A stretch of 64,000 nt of DNA from Acholoe squamosa (lineage: Eukaryota; Annelida; Polychaeta; Phyllodocida; Polynoidae), in the NCBI GenBank assembly GCA_949317995.1, contig OX439044.1, forward strand, positions 14,884,141-14,948,140. Reading direction: 5' to 3'. The position numbers and the translations under genes are program-made. This document shows positions 1-10,319 of the stretch, one piece after another (the stretch's first letter is position 1; each line of letters begins with the position of its first letter). The notes under the pieces were generated by a model. The model saw only the letters and a list, made by a program, of their open reading frames with translations, was not told the DNA's origin and did no database searches.

Positions 1-520
1 AAAGGCGTATGTTTAGGACTTCTAAATTAAAATGTAAAATCGACGTTGGAATCTGAATTGTATTGGACCTTGAATTGGCACACATATTTCGATTCAATAA
101 AACCCCTTGGAGATGAAGTACCCAATTGTGTTTTCTTTCCACATGGGCTAGGGAATTTAAACACAAAGCTCTACCCTTGATGCTAGCACGAGATCATTCC
201 CCAAGAATATAATAACATCACGAGTGGAGATGGATTGGTGGAGAAATATAAACTGCAAGTGGAGATTGGAGTGAGGTGAAAACATAACTGGTGGAAATCC
301 GAGTTGAATCATTGTATTCTAAGCTACCTCATTTCAAAAGCTAGCTAAACCCCATCATAAAGGTTCACCCCATTTCCAGGGTGTACTATATTTCAGGAAA
401 ACCCCATTCAAATTATTAAACCAACACCACCTCCAGTCTCCTCCCCCAAATAACACAACAACTCCCCCAACATTATAAAACTTAAACACCCCTCTTTCCC
501 TCCACCTGCCATAGCCCAAC
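1..520 (+). repeat. Dispersed direct repeat, copy 1 (partner 44995-45535)
   Basis: About 500 bp that recur in the same orientation at 44995-45535 with scattered substitutions. Both copies hold a canonical AATAAA-type signal (near 97 and 45089), a 'gcgagtggagat'-like motif repeated twice, and end at 'ctgccatagccca'. The window cuts the 5' part of this copy. The order poly(A) signal, short tail, then a purine-rich 'gtggagatgg' segment resembles an LTR followed by a primer-binding region. I find no gag or pol here, so LTR identity is inference. Confidence 0.6.
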
Positions 521-1113
521 CTTTTGTGTGTTTAAAGGCATAATAATAAGTGCATGGATTGGCTGTCAGCTGATATTCACATGTATTTACTGGGTCTGGC
601 AAATGGATAAAACCCCTAATAAAGGCCTGGCAAATGGGAGGAGGGTAATTGTAAAATTAGTCTAATTACCATATCAAAATAAATGCAAATCAAAAACAAA
701 GTTACAGTAATCAAATTGACTACCCAGACACATCATATTGATTGCATTGCTTCACATGAAAAGTGATCGATTTGAGTACATTGGGTCATCAATATGAGGA
801 CTTTAGGTCATCAATTTGAGGATCGGGTACTCCCCCCAGGACCCATCAATTTGAGGACCTAAAGTCCTCAAATTAAGGACCTAAAGTGGTTATCTCTTAA
901 AAAGCTTAACTTATAATGCTTACCCCTCACCTTACATCATCTTATTTGTTCCTTCTTTCCTTTTAGTCTACTTATCCTCAATCTGCCTATCATTCATTTT
1001 ACCTATCCCTCATGGTGACTATCCCTCAGTCCCTCATCCCTTATATTTAATCTGCACTGTTTGTCTGTTATATAAACCTTTTAGTTGGGGGGGGGGGGGC
1101 AGCTCCTGGTCAG
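521..1113. other. Gene-free stretch with a short hairpin and poly-G
   Basis: No supported gene. Near 800-890 there is an inverted repeat built on 'ctttaggtcatcaatttgag' and its complement. A run of thirteen or more G sits near 1087. The stretch 950-1035 carries 'cctatccctca' motifs that are the reverse complement of part of the repeat at 14280-14360. Confidence 0.5.
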
Positions 1114-1170
1114 GCAAAAGTACTGGTGTTGAGAGCAGCACAAGGTATGAGAGTTGGATTAAGGTAATAT
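1114..1170 (+). repeat. Left part of a palindromic MITE split by a LINE
   Basis: This 57-bp piece (core 'ctggtgttgagagcagcac') is the reverse complement of 4443-4500. The two pieces flank the minus-strand LINE. The right piece continues inward as a foldback (4147-4450). The simplest reading is one palindromic element into which the LINE inserted near the 'aaggtaat' position. Confidence 0.6.
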
Positions 1171-1583
1171 TTTTTGAACAACTTTAAACTTTATTTGGTC
1201 TGAAAGTATTTCATCATGTTTACATAGGCGCAGTCTATAAGTCCACATATGGTCATACATATTTGGGTGAAAGTTAGATTATAATTTCCATTAATTTGCC
1301 AGCCTATGTACATTAGGTAATACATAGTAAACTACCCATTTATTGGGTAATAGTAATAATAATAATGTGACCAAACAGTTAATGACCAGATTGTCATTTA
1401 AAAAATGTTGTGATCTGACCATATAAACACCTACCATTTCTCATAGAAATATGACTGCATAATAACAATTTTTTGAACAAACTGGGACACTGTGTGTACT
1501 TTAACTACAATAATAATTATATCCCCATCCTAACTATATACATAACAAAATTAATACAGCAAGTCTGGCAGAGACTACTATAA

Positions 1584-1916
1584 TTATATGTTGATAGAGT
1601 CGATTAAGACTTTCTTAGATACAGCCTTAAATCTATCTATGTCCCTCACATTTCTAGTGTTGGTATCGAGATTATTCCAGGTTTGAGCGCATAGACATTC
1701 TGGTGACTTGGCATATGATGTACAATTAATCTTTTCATATTTTAACACTGGTGCATTAGAAAATCTAGTGATTCTTACATTAGGTTTGACATACTTTTCA
1801 ATTGTAGATCTTTTAAAGGCTTGCATTTTAATATGATGAAATCTTCTAGACTCTAACATGGGAGTACCTGTTTCCCTATGGACAAAATTGGTTGGAGTCA
1901 GTAGGTGAACATCCAA
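1584..1916 (-). pseudogene. LINE ORF2 C-terminal tail fragment
   Basis: A 110-codon open segment that follows the RT thumb fragment in another frame and overlaps it by 19 bp. Content such as 'TPMLESRRFHHIKMQAFKRS' and a late Cys/Trp-containing part fits the poorly conserved post-RT region of Jockey/CR1-type ORF2. It matters mainly as the 3' extent of the element. No domain is recognisable by itself; assignment rests on position and orientation. It ends near 1584, just before the presumed 3' UTR. Confidence 0.55.
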
Positions 1917-2380
1917 GCAAATTGTAATCTTTGTAATTCTAATAGTAGGTCAGCTTTAGCTCCATTATACAGTATATCACAATAATCTACGATAGGAATA
2001 ATATGCATCTTATACATTCTTATTCTTGCATTAGTTGACAAATATTTTCTGGTTTTATACAAAATTAATGATTTGAAGCGAACACTTTTTATAACATTTC
2101 TTAAGTACATGTTAAAATTCAATTCTTGGTCCAAAGTCACTCCCAGATATTTGTATGATGAGACATTCATAAGTGTTTTTCCATTCAGGACAATGATTGG
2201 TTTTTGTATTCTTTTTAATTTAGTTGCAGAAGCAAAGGTCATGATTTTTGTTTTCGATTCATTCATTGTCAATTTATTTGCCGAGGACCAAAGAGAGAAG
2301 GTATTTAAAGTGGCGGTAAGTTTGTTTGATAATAAGTCTATGTTTTTTCCTGATACATATGACTGGATCTGCTGAACCAT
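1898..2380 (-). pseudogene. LINE reverse transcriptase thumb region fragment
   Basis: 160 codons on the minus strand. The stretch 'LWSSANKLTMNESKTKIMTF' (about residues 30-50) and 'VSSYKYLGVTLD' (about 74-85) are typical of the region just after the catalytic YxDD box in non-LTR reverse transcriptases. 'MHIIPIVDYCDILYNGA' further on matches the thumb of the same family. It is separated from the upstream RT core by a 135-bp repeat insertion and frameshifts. It would bind template-primer in an intact enzyme; here it is a relic. Confidence 0.8.
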
Positions 2381-2392
2381 GTCACTTTAGGT

Positions 2393-2530
2393 TTTTTTTG
2401 GGTCTTTATGGATACAGGGGGCTGTAGAATAAAAAGTAACTAACCATTCTTCCTATTTTGAAGGAAAACATGTAGGGCTTCAAAAGAAAGGCATATTTGA
2501 GTATGTCAGACCGCTATTTCTTTTAGATTC
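2393..2530. repeat. Short repeat inserted in the LINE (partner 42590-42705, inverted)
   Basis: The core 'cttcaaaagaaaggcatatt' and its surroundings reappear as the reverse complement at 42590-42705. It sits between the catalytic motif and the thumb of the LINE, a place where no extra sequence belongs, so it is a secondary insertion. Ends and target duplication are not clear by eye. Confidence 0.6.
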
Positions 2531-2559
2531 AGTCCTATATATAGGACTTAGTCATCCGA

Positions 2560-3129
2560 TTATAGCAAAGTTTTGTGTACATCATTTTCAGAAATGCAGT
2601 CATTAATATATGATAAGAAGAACAAAGGACCCAAAATTGAACCCTGGGGTACCCCACATGCCAAATTAGCCTTTTCAGAGTGAATATGGTTTGCAATAGA
2701 ACATTGTTGTCTCCTGGACAAATAATTCTCAATTAAAGTCACATTTCTATTACTAATTCCATATTGTTCAAGTTTATATAATGATATTAAATGGTTTACA
2801 GAATCAAATGCCTTTTTTATATCTATGAAGGCAGCCATTGTTATATTACCATTGTTTTTATTCTTTAATATATCATCAACCAATACCGATATAGAGTCAA
2901 TTGTAGACTTGAACTTCTGATAGCCACCTTGATTTTTTGATAAAATATTGTATCTGTCTAGGTGATAGCTTAATTTATTATGAATAAGTCTCTCTAGTAC
3001 CTTGCCTGGAACAGGTAATACACTAATCGGTCTGAGGTTTGATACATTGGATGGATCGCCACCTTTTGGTAGAGGAGTCACAGTAGCAATTTTCCAGCTA
3101 TCTGGTATTAAACCTGTATTTGTAATCAA
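2560..3129 (-). pseudogene. LINE reverse transcriptase core, broken at the YxDD box
   Basis: 189 codons. The opening segment 'PDSWKIATVTPLPKGGDPSN' followed by 'NLRPISVLP' is RT motifs 0-2. 'AFIDIKKAFDSVNH' (about residues 101-114) holds the first catalytic Asp. 'GVPQGSILGPLFF' (about 158-170) is motif B. The frame stops exactly where the YxDD box should begin: the codons read stop-Ser-Asp-Asp-stop (Asp-Asp codons at complement of 2551-2556). So the tyrosine codon has become a stop and catalysis is lost. The upstream linker and endonuclease are in other frames. Confidence 0.9.
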
Positions 3130-3138
3130 ATTAATAAT

Positions 3139-3753
3139 TTAAAAATATTTATGAGGGAATCTTAGCATTGTCTTCTTAAAGATATCAGTAGATAAGTAGT
3201 CAATGGCTGAAGATTTGGACACTTCTATGTTTTGAAGACATTCAATAATTTCTTCATCAGTGAATATAATGTTGTGTTGCTCGGCAAGTCTAGGTCCTAT
3301 CTCAGCGAAAAAGTTTTTAATATAAGTAGATGTATCATTCATCGAGATTACCTGGCCATTTTCATCTGTTAACATGATAGATTTATTTGTAGCTTTGTTT
3401 GAAGGGATAATTTCCTTCATTGTACTCCAAAATTTTTTTGTGTCTTTTTTGAAGACCTCTGATAAATTAGAATAATATGTCTCCTTGGCAAGTTCAATTT
3501 CTTGATTTACTAAATTTCGACACTCTCTAGATCTATGCCAAGAGATTATATCCATACGTTGCCTTGCTAACTTTAATAACATATTTTTATCATTAATTCT
3601 TTCTAAAAGTTTATTAGTCATCCATGGGCTGGGTTTGTCGACAACTTTGAAACCTTTTACAGGGCATTGCGAGTCTAGCATAAGTTTTATCATATTTTCT
3701 AAAATTTCCCAGCATATAGATTGGATCATCAGTCTGATTAAAAAGATCCCCAT
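3139..3753 (-). pseudogene. LINE ORF2 linker between endonuclease and RT
   Basis: 204 codons. It contains 'PSPWMTNKLLERINDKNMLL' and 'RECRNLVNQEIELAKETYYS', then 'FWSTMKEIIP'. This Trp/Arg-rich pattern (PWM, then helix-rich, then FW..) is characteristic of the linker after the EEP nuclease in Jockey/CR1-type ORF2. It overlaps the endonuclease fragment in a different frame, so a frameshift lies near 3614-3753. A second break near 3130 separates it from the RT core. Confidence 0.75.
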
Positions 3754-4141
3754 TACAGTTTTCCAAATCTGTATAAAAGTTTTCTATATCAAGCTTATTG
3801 TATGGTCTGCCCAGGAAGGTTCTATAATTCTTTTTTAAATTTTTTTTAAACTTCTCTACATATACTGGTAAATGGTCAGATAAATGTATATTAAGTGGAC
3901 CGCTGGAAGTAATATTAGTACACTTTGAAAAAATAAGGTCAATACATGTATTACCCGATGTGGTTGTTACCTCATTTACAAGCTGAACTAAATGAAAATG
4001 ATCAAAGGTTTCAATGAGGAGCTGCTTATCAGGTGTGTTAGATAGTACATTCACATTAAAATCTCCAAGAATAAAAATATCATAGCTATCTAAGTTTTCT
4101 ATTTGTAGAAGTAAAGCATGTATGGTGTTACAGAATTCCAT
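3614..4141 (-). pseudogene. LINE apurinic-like endonuclease C-terminal part
   Basis: 175 codons. 'YDIFILGDFNVNVLS' (about residues 20-34) is the GDFN catalytic motif. 'TCIDLIFSK' and 'SDHLPVYVEKF' follow, the last holding the SDH catalytic His of the EEP (exonuclease-endonuclease-phosphatase) fold. The N-terminal half of the nuclease is missing: the frame begins right at the junction with the palindromic MITE near 4141. In an intact LINE this domain nicks target DNA for target-primed reverse transcription. Confidence 0.85.
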
Positions 4142-4146
4142 AAGAT

Positions 4147-4500
4147 TACCTGAAGATAGTGATAGTGCTGATTCCGAATCTGGGGTGCGTATCTTCCCAT
4201 CTAGGTCGGAACACGGTCAAATCAAATATCAAAGATCCCAGTGTAATTGTAATGCAACCTAATAAAATTAGGATACACATACATGGGAAACCACCATGCA
4301 CTAAGGACCTCTAGTGTTAATGAATGGAACAGAGTCCTCTATCTGTTCTATATAGAATACCAGATTGTGACATTTGACCTTTGATTTGACCTTGTTCCGA
4401 CCTTGATGGGAAGATACACACCACAAATTTGGAATCAGCACTATCATATTACCTTAATTCAACCCTCATACCGTGTGGTGCTCTCAACACCAGCAGATTC
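4147..4500. mobile_element. Palindromic MITE, right and central part
   Basis: The segment 4166-4236 pairs with 4374-4440 as a long imperfect inverted repeat ('tagtgctgattccgaatct' against 'ggaatcagcacta'). Its outer part 4443-4500 pairs with 1114-1170 on the other side of the LINE. Together these make one foldback element interrupted by the LINE. There is no coding capacity. Target duplication not resolved. Confidence 0.65.
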
Positions 4501-5152
4501 CTAAAAATGACATTTCAGCCGGCTGGCTCCCCAGCTATTTATTGGTTAACAGTACATTCCTTACCATGTCTACTATTTCTGTGAGTGTGTTGCTTTGCTA
4601 TGGAGCTGTAGTATTGTAGCACGAGCAGTTTAGTAATTACAGGTACTTGACTTTTTTCCCTCCTCTATCTAAGTCATTGTGTAACATTTCACTTCAATTC
4701 TTTTACCATAGTGTCCTATGGTGGTATATCTAAGTGTATGCAAAGATTTAGAGTTATAGTTATTTAGAGGTTTTTCCTCCTTGCACCCTCTATCGCCATA
4801 CTTTTGCCATTTACTTATCATGTCCGCTTTTTCTTTTCCCTCTAGGGCTTTTATTTCCTATTTTCTAGCTAAATCATCTTAACATGTGTGACTTGAATAT
4901 TGGTTCTGTAGGGGACAACAGTAGTATATAGGGGTAAACTCAGTGCATAGCTACAGCAACTGAAATCCGATTGACCTACTTACGAACCAGAAGTGACCTT
5001 TTGACCCCAACCTCTCGACCAATCAGAGGTCAGCATTTCACCGGAAGCCATGACCATATATGGACATGTGACCCCCTTTCTAGAGCTCTGATTGGCTGAG
5101 AGGTGGTTGTCATGGCAACCGACAAAAATAAACAAACTGTGTTGTCATGGCA
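4501..5152. other. Gene-free stretch
   Basis: No reading frame, RNA gene or repeat with a partner in this window that I can support. AT-rich, with a few short 'accaatcagagg'-type inverted motifs near 5020-5100. Confidence 0.4.
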
Positions 5153-5335
5153 ACACCTAGCGGATATTATTGGAACTGCTTATAGCTGGGTTTAGTTGTG
5201 ACCCCTAATGGATATTATTGCATTTGCTCATAGCTAGGTTTGGTGGAGTCACCTTGTGGTTAAAAAAATAGGGACATCTGACACCTAGTGGATATTATTG
5301 AAACTACTTATAGCTGGTGTTAGTGTAATCTCTTA
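5153..5335 (+). repeat. Degenerate tandem repeat, three units
   Basis: The motif 'ggatattattg' followed by 'cttatagctgggttt' (or 'ctcatagctaggttt') occurs at about 5160, 5210 and 5288, each preceded by 'cacctag' or 'ccctaat'. The spacing is uneven (about 50 and 78 bp), so it is a decayed array. Confidence 0.6.
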
Positions 5336-5416
5336 TGGTTAGGACATGACATATTTTTCCCATATTGATATATATCAATGCAATTTAACTGTCAAGACAA
5401 AAAATGAAATGTGCAA

Positions 5417-6290
5417 TTACCTCAACACAACACAACACAGTTTTTGTTCACTTTTTTTTTCATTTTGCAGACGCCCTCGACATACAAATGTGCTTTTACC
5501 ATTAGAAGGTTTTGTACATATGCGACAGAAAGAGCTGTTTGCAGTTTGTGATTCAGGTCTTGTCCAACGCATTGACTTTAAGCTTTCTTTCCAGGTATTA
5601 GAATAACACGTGCTACTGATTCTAGCGATGTTTTTCAATAGCGGGTTTGAACAATGTCTGAGCCAGAAAGAAGGCGGAGTTGTTTTTTACAGAAGCTAAA
5701 AGCCCTGAAAGGTACCCTTCCTTGAAATTTAGCTCGAATAAAAAATGACTTTTCACACCGACCAAGTTTAAAGCTGAAAGTTCCAAGGTGCATTGTAGAC
5801 AGGTGAAACATATGGTTTCACATATTTTGCCACTGTTTAGATCACTTTTACAATGGCATAATACACCCACTTTGGGGTAAATTTCTAGTTCCTGAAGGTA
5901 TGCTGCAAATTCTTGCACGCTGCCTAGTGTGTACCTGGTATAATGCCGTGGACATGACTCTTTAGTGTGTAATTTGTATACTCCAATACACCAGTCCTTT
6001 GTCTGCAATGTAACATTGTTATGTTGACAATAGTCAATGCAAGCGCCAAAAGCATCCCAAAGAGCCTCTTTATAGAACTTGCACAAAATAACACTATTTA
6101 AACAGTGTCTGGTTCATCTCTAAAATATTGAATGTTGTCTTCAGGAATCACTTCCCAGAAAAAGTTTTCTTCACATCTGCATAACACATTTTAATTGCAG
6201 AAGGTTTACCATATGTTGTGCTAGACTGTAAATAAGGTCGCATATAAAATTCAACAGGAGGGTTAGACATTATACAGTCTCCTTAGTAAA
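5417..6290 (-). pseudogene. Decayed Cys-rich gene of unknown family
   Basis: The longest clean segment is 5622-6086 (154 codons, minus). It has a cysteine-rich middle ('LCHCKSD', 'ICETICFTCLQC') suggestive of a metal-binding module. An upstream ATG near 6273 opens about 40 codons on the same strand. Reading on requires at least two frame changes before 6086. A 73-codon segment downstream (5417-5638) contains another Cys cluster ('SSFCRICTKPSNGK'). So this looks like one gene broken by frameshifts. I do not recognise the family. Its surroundings (5.3-10.3 kb) share no repeats with the rest of the window. A viral or otherwise foreign origin is possible but unproven. Confidence 0.4.
5470..5595 (+). 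other. Possible internal exon (126 bp) on the plus strand
   Basis: A strong pyrimidine tract ending 'cattttgcag' (5459-5470) precedes an open 126-bp stretch that ends 'tttccag' followed by 'gtatta'. The length is a multiple of three and one frame is open (42 codons, including 'LEGFVHMRQKELFAVCDSGL'). I do not recognise the peptide. The minus strand of the same stretch is also open, and the decayed minus-strand frame next door is the competing explanation. Confidence 0.25.
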
Positions 6291-7175
6291 AACGCTACCA
6301 AAGACCAGATAAGGGAAAAAAAACATTTTGTCTGGTGAAGTTGACGCAAAAGATACTGAACTGATTTTACACAATCAATTTCTTTTTTGTTTTCTCGTGC
6401 ATAGTACTTTTTGGGGGTGTAATTTCTTTTTCACACAGAATATATGAATGAAAGAACTAAACCTTTTACACAGTATACACATGATAGAATACAACCTTAA
6501 ACTATGCAATTTTTTCCTTTTCCCTTTTACTTTTTCACTTTTTTTCCCCTTTTTTTTCCACACAGCATACATAATAGAACATAACTTTGTCCTTTAATTT
6601 TTACTAAAACTTTTACAAAAATGCTTATACAAATGACTTGCTTAAACTCTGAATCACTTTTTTGGAATGGTAAATCTGACATTGTAAACGGTTTTGTATC
6701 ACTTTCTAAACCAGCTATAGATTTTAAAGTTGCCATCATAAGTTTCCATGTAAGGAGAGTTTTTTTTTTCTATTTTCAAGGCATGCTACACTATACATGT
6801 AGTTTCTATGCATTAAGATGATACGCTATAACGTTTTTGATGGTTGTACACATGAACACCAGTTGTTGTTGAACTGGTACATATACAACAATGCTATGAA
6901 ACACGTTCAATTTTGACAGATGTCCAAATCCTCTATGTGTAAGGAACGGTTGGCGCTCCCTGACAGGCTTGGAGTAAAATATCTTTGTAGTGCTTTAGGA
7001 GAGTTGGACATTTGCTGATGAGCCGTCTGACCTGGGGAGTTGAAAGGTTAATACACCTTTCAAAGGGTTCACCTATGTAGGAGCGAATGGCCAGACATTT
7101 TATGTTGGGTTCATTGTACACTTCTATGCATGTGTTCTCATCATTTTACGGGGTAGAAAATTTGGTTAGGAGTGA
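6291..7175. other. AT-rich stretch with short frames, no supported gene
   Basis: Contains T-rich tracts and a thrice-repeated 'acacag(a/t/c)at' motif near 6435, 6476 and 6560. A 62-codon minus frame (6933-7121, with 'LAIRSYIGEPFERCINL') looks protein-like in composition but I cannot assign it. It may belong with the decayed gene at 5417-6290. Confidence 0.3.
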
Positions 7176-7309
7176 GTGGGTGTAATATTTCAACCGCTCA
7201 CTTTTTCCATAGGATTCATAGGCCATTCTGTGGAAATAAATTTGATGTTCTCATTTTTACCTACAGACCAAAGGTGTACTGGTCTTGGTGCCTGTGGAGG
7301 CGCTGGTGC

Positions 7310-7400
7310 TTGTGGTAGTGCTGCTGCTGCTGCTCCTGTTGCTGCTGCTGCTGCTGTTGCTGTTGCTGCTGCTGCTGCTGCTGCTCCTTCTGCTGCTTTA
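7310..7400 (+). repeat. Interrupted CTG/CAG trinucleotide repeat
   Basis: About 80 bp of (gctgct)n with ctcctg and ttgctg interruptions. It would read poly-Gln, poly-Ala or poly-Leu depending on frame. It is followed by a CTC/TTC-rich tract (7400-7490) that reads as Lys/Arg/Glu-rich on the minus strand. Both can be chance low-complexity DNA or the tail of a charged, poly-Q protein. No start, splice site or domain decides between them. Confidence 0.8.
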
Positions 7401-7541
7401 GAGGTTTTCTGCTTTTCACCCTCCGCCTCCTCCTTTTCCTTCTCCGCCTCCTCTTTTTCCTCCTCCGCCACCTTTTTCTTCTCCTTTCTTCTTGTCCGCG
7501 GGGGTGGTGTTGGTTCAACTCCAGTTAGGTCTGTGGGGGCT

Positions 7542-7754
7542 TTAGTGTACTTGAAGCAAGTTGTGCATTGAGCTTTCCACCTTTGGAGTTTTATCTGGTG
7601 TGAGCAGTGAGTAAGAAGGTGGTGCCATTCTCTCAGTGTGGGAATCGTCTGCTGTTATATTATAACAAGGTGCGGAGAGAAAGCCATCTGTAAAAGATAG
7701 CTGGCATTTAAGGGGTGGTACTCCTTTATCTCTCGTTTTCAGTTTGCTTGACAT
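7542..7754 (-). CDS. Short minus-strand frame, unknown, low support
   Basis: 70 codons with mixed, non-repetitive composition ('PPLKCQLSFTDGFLSAPCYN'). It lies upstream of the poly-Q/basic frame on the same strand. If the 5.4-7.8 kb block is a foreign gene cluster this could be one of its members. No domain, no signal peptide and no family recognised. Confidence 0.15.
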   Translation of the reverse strand: MSSKLKTRDKGVPPLKCQLSFTDGFLSAPCYNITADDSHTERMAPPSYSLLTPDKTPKVESSMHNLLQVH

Positions 7755-8039
7755 AACTGTGGAGATGTTGGTGGCGGTGTAGTGAAGCTGTGGTAGGTGT
7801 GGTTACAGCCGCAGCAGTAATGCTAAAAGTGCTCATGTGATGGACAGTGAGCTGCTCACCACTTTTTATGAACCCTACTTTTCCACACCCTCCCCCTTTT
7901 CCCCAGTGGGTTCATTACCTACCTACACTCCCTCCCCCCTTTTTCCTCCCACCCTCTGTTAAACTGACCACCGAGTTGCCACTGTTTCCATTGATGGTGC
8001 AAGGTTCACTCACATTAGACAAGAGCTGCTCAGCTGATC

Positions 8040-8133
8040 ATGACTCCTCCTTCACTACCTCTGAGCTTATCCACTTCTCACAAAAGAGAAACAGAGGTTT
8101 TCATCTTAGACATAAGAGGTGGTGTCGAACAAG
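8040..8133 (+). other. Possible exon end with a strong splice donor
   Basis: An open frame runs through 'KRETEVFILDIRGGVEQG' into 'aacaaggtaagc', which is an excellent metazoan 5' splice site (AAG/GTAAGC at about 8129-8137). I do not recognise the peptide and see no matching acceptor upstream. Weak. Confidence 0.2.
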
Positions 8134-8314
8134 GTAAGCTGGTTCAACTGTGGCTGTATTGTCCTGAACATCATCCTTCAGACACGTTTGTTCCTCCCAA
8201 TTTGAATTTTAGAGACTGTTTCCTTCAAAACAACACTGCACCTTTGATCAAGAACGGTAAACACTCCTTTTGCCCATCCATTAAAAAAAATGATCACAAA
8301 AAGTAAAAATTGGC

Positions 8315-8386
8315 AGGTAGCAGGGATTGAGCTTACTCATAATGTTGTAATGCACATCACGCCATACGCTGCGCATCCTCAATCTC
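8315..8386 (-). repeat. tRNA-like fragment, degenerate
   Basis: Reading the minus strand gives 'gcgcagcgtatggcgtg' (A-box-like) and, about 40 nt later, 'agctcaatccctgc' (B-box-like), ending 'ctacctgcca'. The spacing suits a tRNA, but stems are poor. A tRNA pseudogene or SINE head is the likely identity. Confidence 0.3.
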
Positions 8387-10319
8387 TTTCACGCACGAAA
8401 GGCAGAAAACTTTGTTCCTAAAAAAAAGTCCAAAGGGTGGAAATTCAGTTTTTATTGATCCTACTTTGGTAGAAGCATTGATAAAATCAACGCTATTTCA
8501 GGCGGGCTAAATTACATTATCCCCCCTTGTCCCAAACAGAATAATTCACGAAAGGGTGTTCAGAACTGAAATCGGCCACTCCTGACTAGACTGTTGTCAT
8601 ATAGTGAGGATGGTAACTCAAATATCCGCTAAAGGTTGCAAAGTTGTCACAGCTTATCCTGTTAACCATTTTACCCCCTGTTGAAGAAAAAAAAAATCCT
8701 CTTTGTTTTTTTTACCTGTTGATAAAAGTAAAAAAAAAATTAACAAAAAATAAGTTTTTAATTTTTTTTTTTGAAAATTAAAGCGAGTTTAAAAGCACAG
8801 TTTTCTTCAAAAATATCTTGTGGGGTTCTAAACGCTAAGTTTCCACACGCTGTATGAAAAATCTCCTTGTTACTAAAACATCGTTTTACACAACACACAA
8901 TTTAAAAAAAAAGGTTTCCATCAGCACATTGAAAACTAGTTTAGTCTACACCCCAGCCTGATTGCATGATGCACCACTGCCTTTGCCAGCTGTCCTCCAG
9001 GATCAAAAGACAAGTGTGGATTTTATCCTTACCTCTAGTCCCACCATAACCTCCACAACAACAACAATCGCCACTGCACACTTCCATGCTTGTATAATAA
9101 ACGTTTCTTTTGCTTTTATGTTTGAGCTAAGATGAAGGGCAGTAAAAGTGGGCATGCACCATTGCACCTAGCCAGGCGTGATACAGCATCATTTCACTCA
9201 CTAACAACGCTCTCTTTACCGCACCTTTAAAACAATAAACCCCAAATTAGAAGTTTACATCGTGCTTACATGTTACAAGCTGTTCAAGACCATCTGTACT
9301 ACATTGCTATAGACTTCAAAAGACAGCTGCACACCCAATGGTATCTGTGTTCCTGGATCAAAGCCAGTCATCGGGTTTTAACACTATACCTTTTAGTCCT
9401 ACTCAATCATAACATTTTTATTTGTTTTTACCAAAACTACATACAAGCATTAAAAAGTGTTTCTTTTTTTACTATCTGCTTCCCGGCTGACTCATCATCC
9501 CACCACACCTGTGCCATATGTTTCAGGATCAAGGGAAAAATTTCCAGTTCCATGCATCATAACAGTCTTCCACAACAACTCGTCAGCATCAACCACTGGA
9601 CACTGCTTCGTGCTTGTATAATAACAAACAAATTCCAACCTCAGGTGTAAGGATCAAAAAGAAAAATAGGTGACACAGCTTACCCCCTGCTCTACGGCAT
9701 AACATTTTCCCCACTGCAAGATTATACAAAAAAATGACCCTATCAACATATTCCAATTAACCTTTAAGTGAGTTTATTTTAGTGCTTTTAATGATTTAGG
9801 AGAACTACACTCCAGAGAGACACTTTCTGCTGATCCCACAATCAAACCAGCTGTGGCGACATGCTTGTATGTGACAATGAGTCTTGCGCTCGGACCGTAA
9901 CAGTTGGGGTACGGACCTCCTCAATAGCTATTAGGACAAAGCGTACTTATATACCCATTGGTCATGTAGAACCCACGAATAAGGTGTGGACTAAAGTAAA
10001 AAAATAGAAAGCGAACGAAGTACACCATATGTTGTATCTTGTCCAATTTATTCTATAGCTACAAGCTGTGATTTTCCATTTTTAAATAAAATAGGACATA
10101 TAAACTGCGTTTTTTCCAACATAAACGTAATACTATGTGCTTAGGTGGTTAGTGTTTCTGAAAAAACTCAAAGTGGTGGCACCTAGTGAAAAGAAGACGC
10201 GCTAACGCTGTTTATACACACAGGTGGCACACCACTCGCTAACTTGCTACACCACCTAACCCACCTACCACTGCCGCCGCGCCTACCCTATATAACACAC
10301 TCGTAATGTTTCCGATAAG
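8387..10319. other. Long gene-poor block with internal repeats
   Basis: No convincing gene. Homopolymer A/T runs cluster at 8690-8780. Loose repeats recur: 'ggatcaaaag' motifs near 9000, 9355, 9525 and 9650, and 'gcttgtataataa' near 9088 and 9612. The end (10150-10300) is unusual: CA/AC-rich with 'caccacctaacccacctaccactgccgccgcgcc' split by short turns, then 'ctatataa' that could be a TATA box (10290). None of this recurs elsewhere in the window. Confidence 0.4.

Larger units (their letters stand above)
1320..4146 (-). mobile_element. Decayed LINE (non-LTR retrotransposon), Jockey/CR1-like group
   Basis: On the minus strand the order is EEP endonuclease, linker, reverse transcriptase, thumb/C-terminus, as in ORF2 of Jockey/CR1-type LINEs. 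The open segments are out of frame with each other. The 5' end is truncated within the endonuclease, so ORF1 is absent. The 3' side runs into an AT-rich tail with a short (ATT)n-like tract near 1345-1365. A roughly 135-bp foreign repeat interrupts it at 2393-2530. It lies inside a palindromic MITE. Certainly not active. Confidence 0.85.

Noticed and set aside
2073-2375. 100-aa plus-strand frame
   Set aside because: Antisense shadow of the LINE thumb region.
7176-7571. Poly-Ala/poly-Gln and Arg/Lys-rich frames over the CTG and CTC tracts
   Set aside because: All frames stay open because the DNA is low-complexity; no start, domain or splice evidence selects one.
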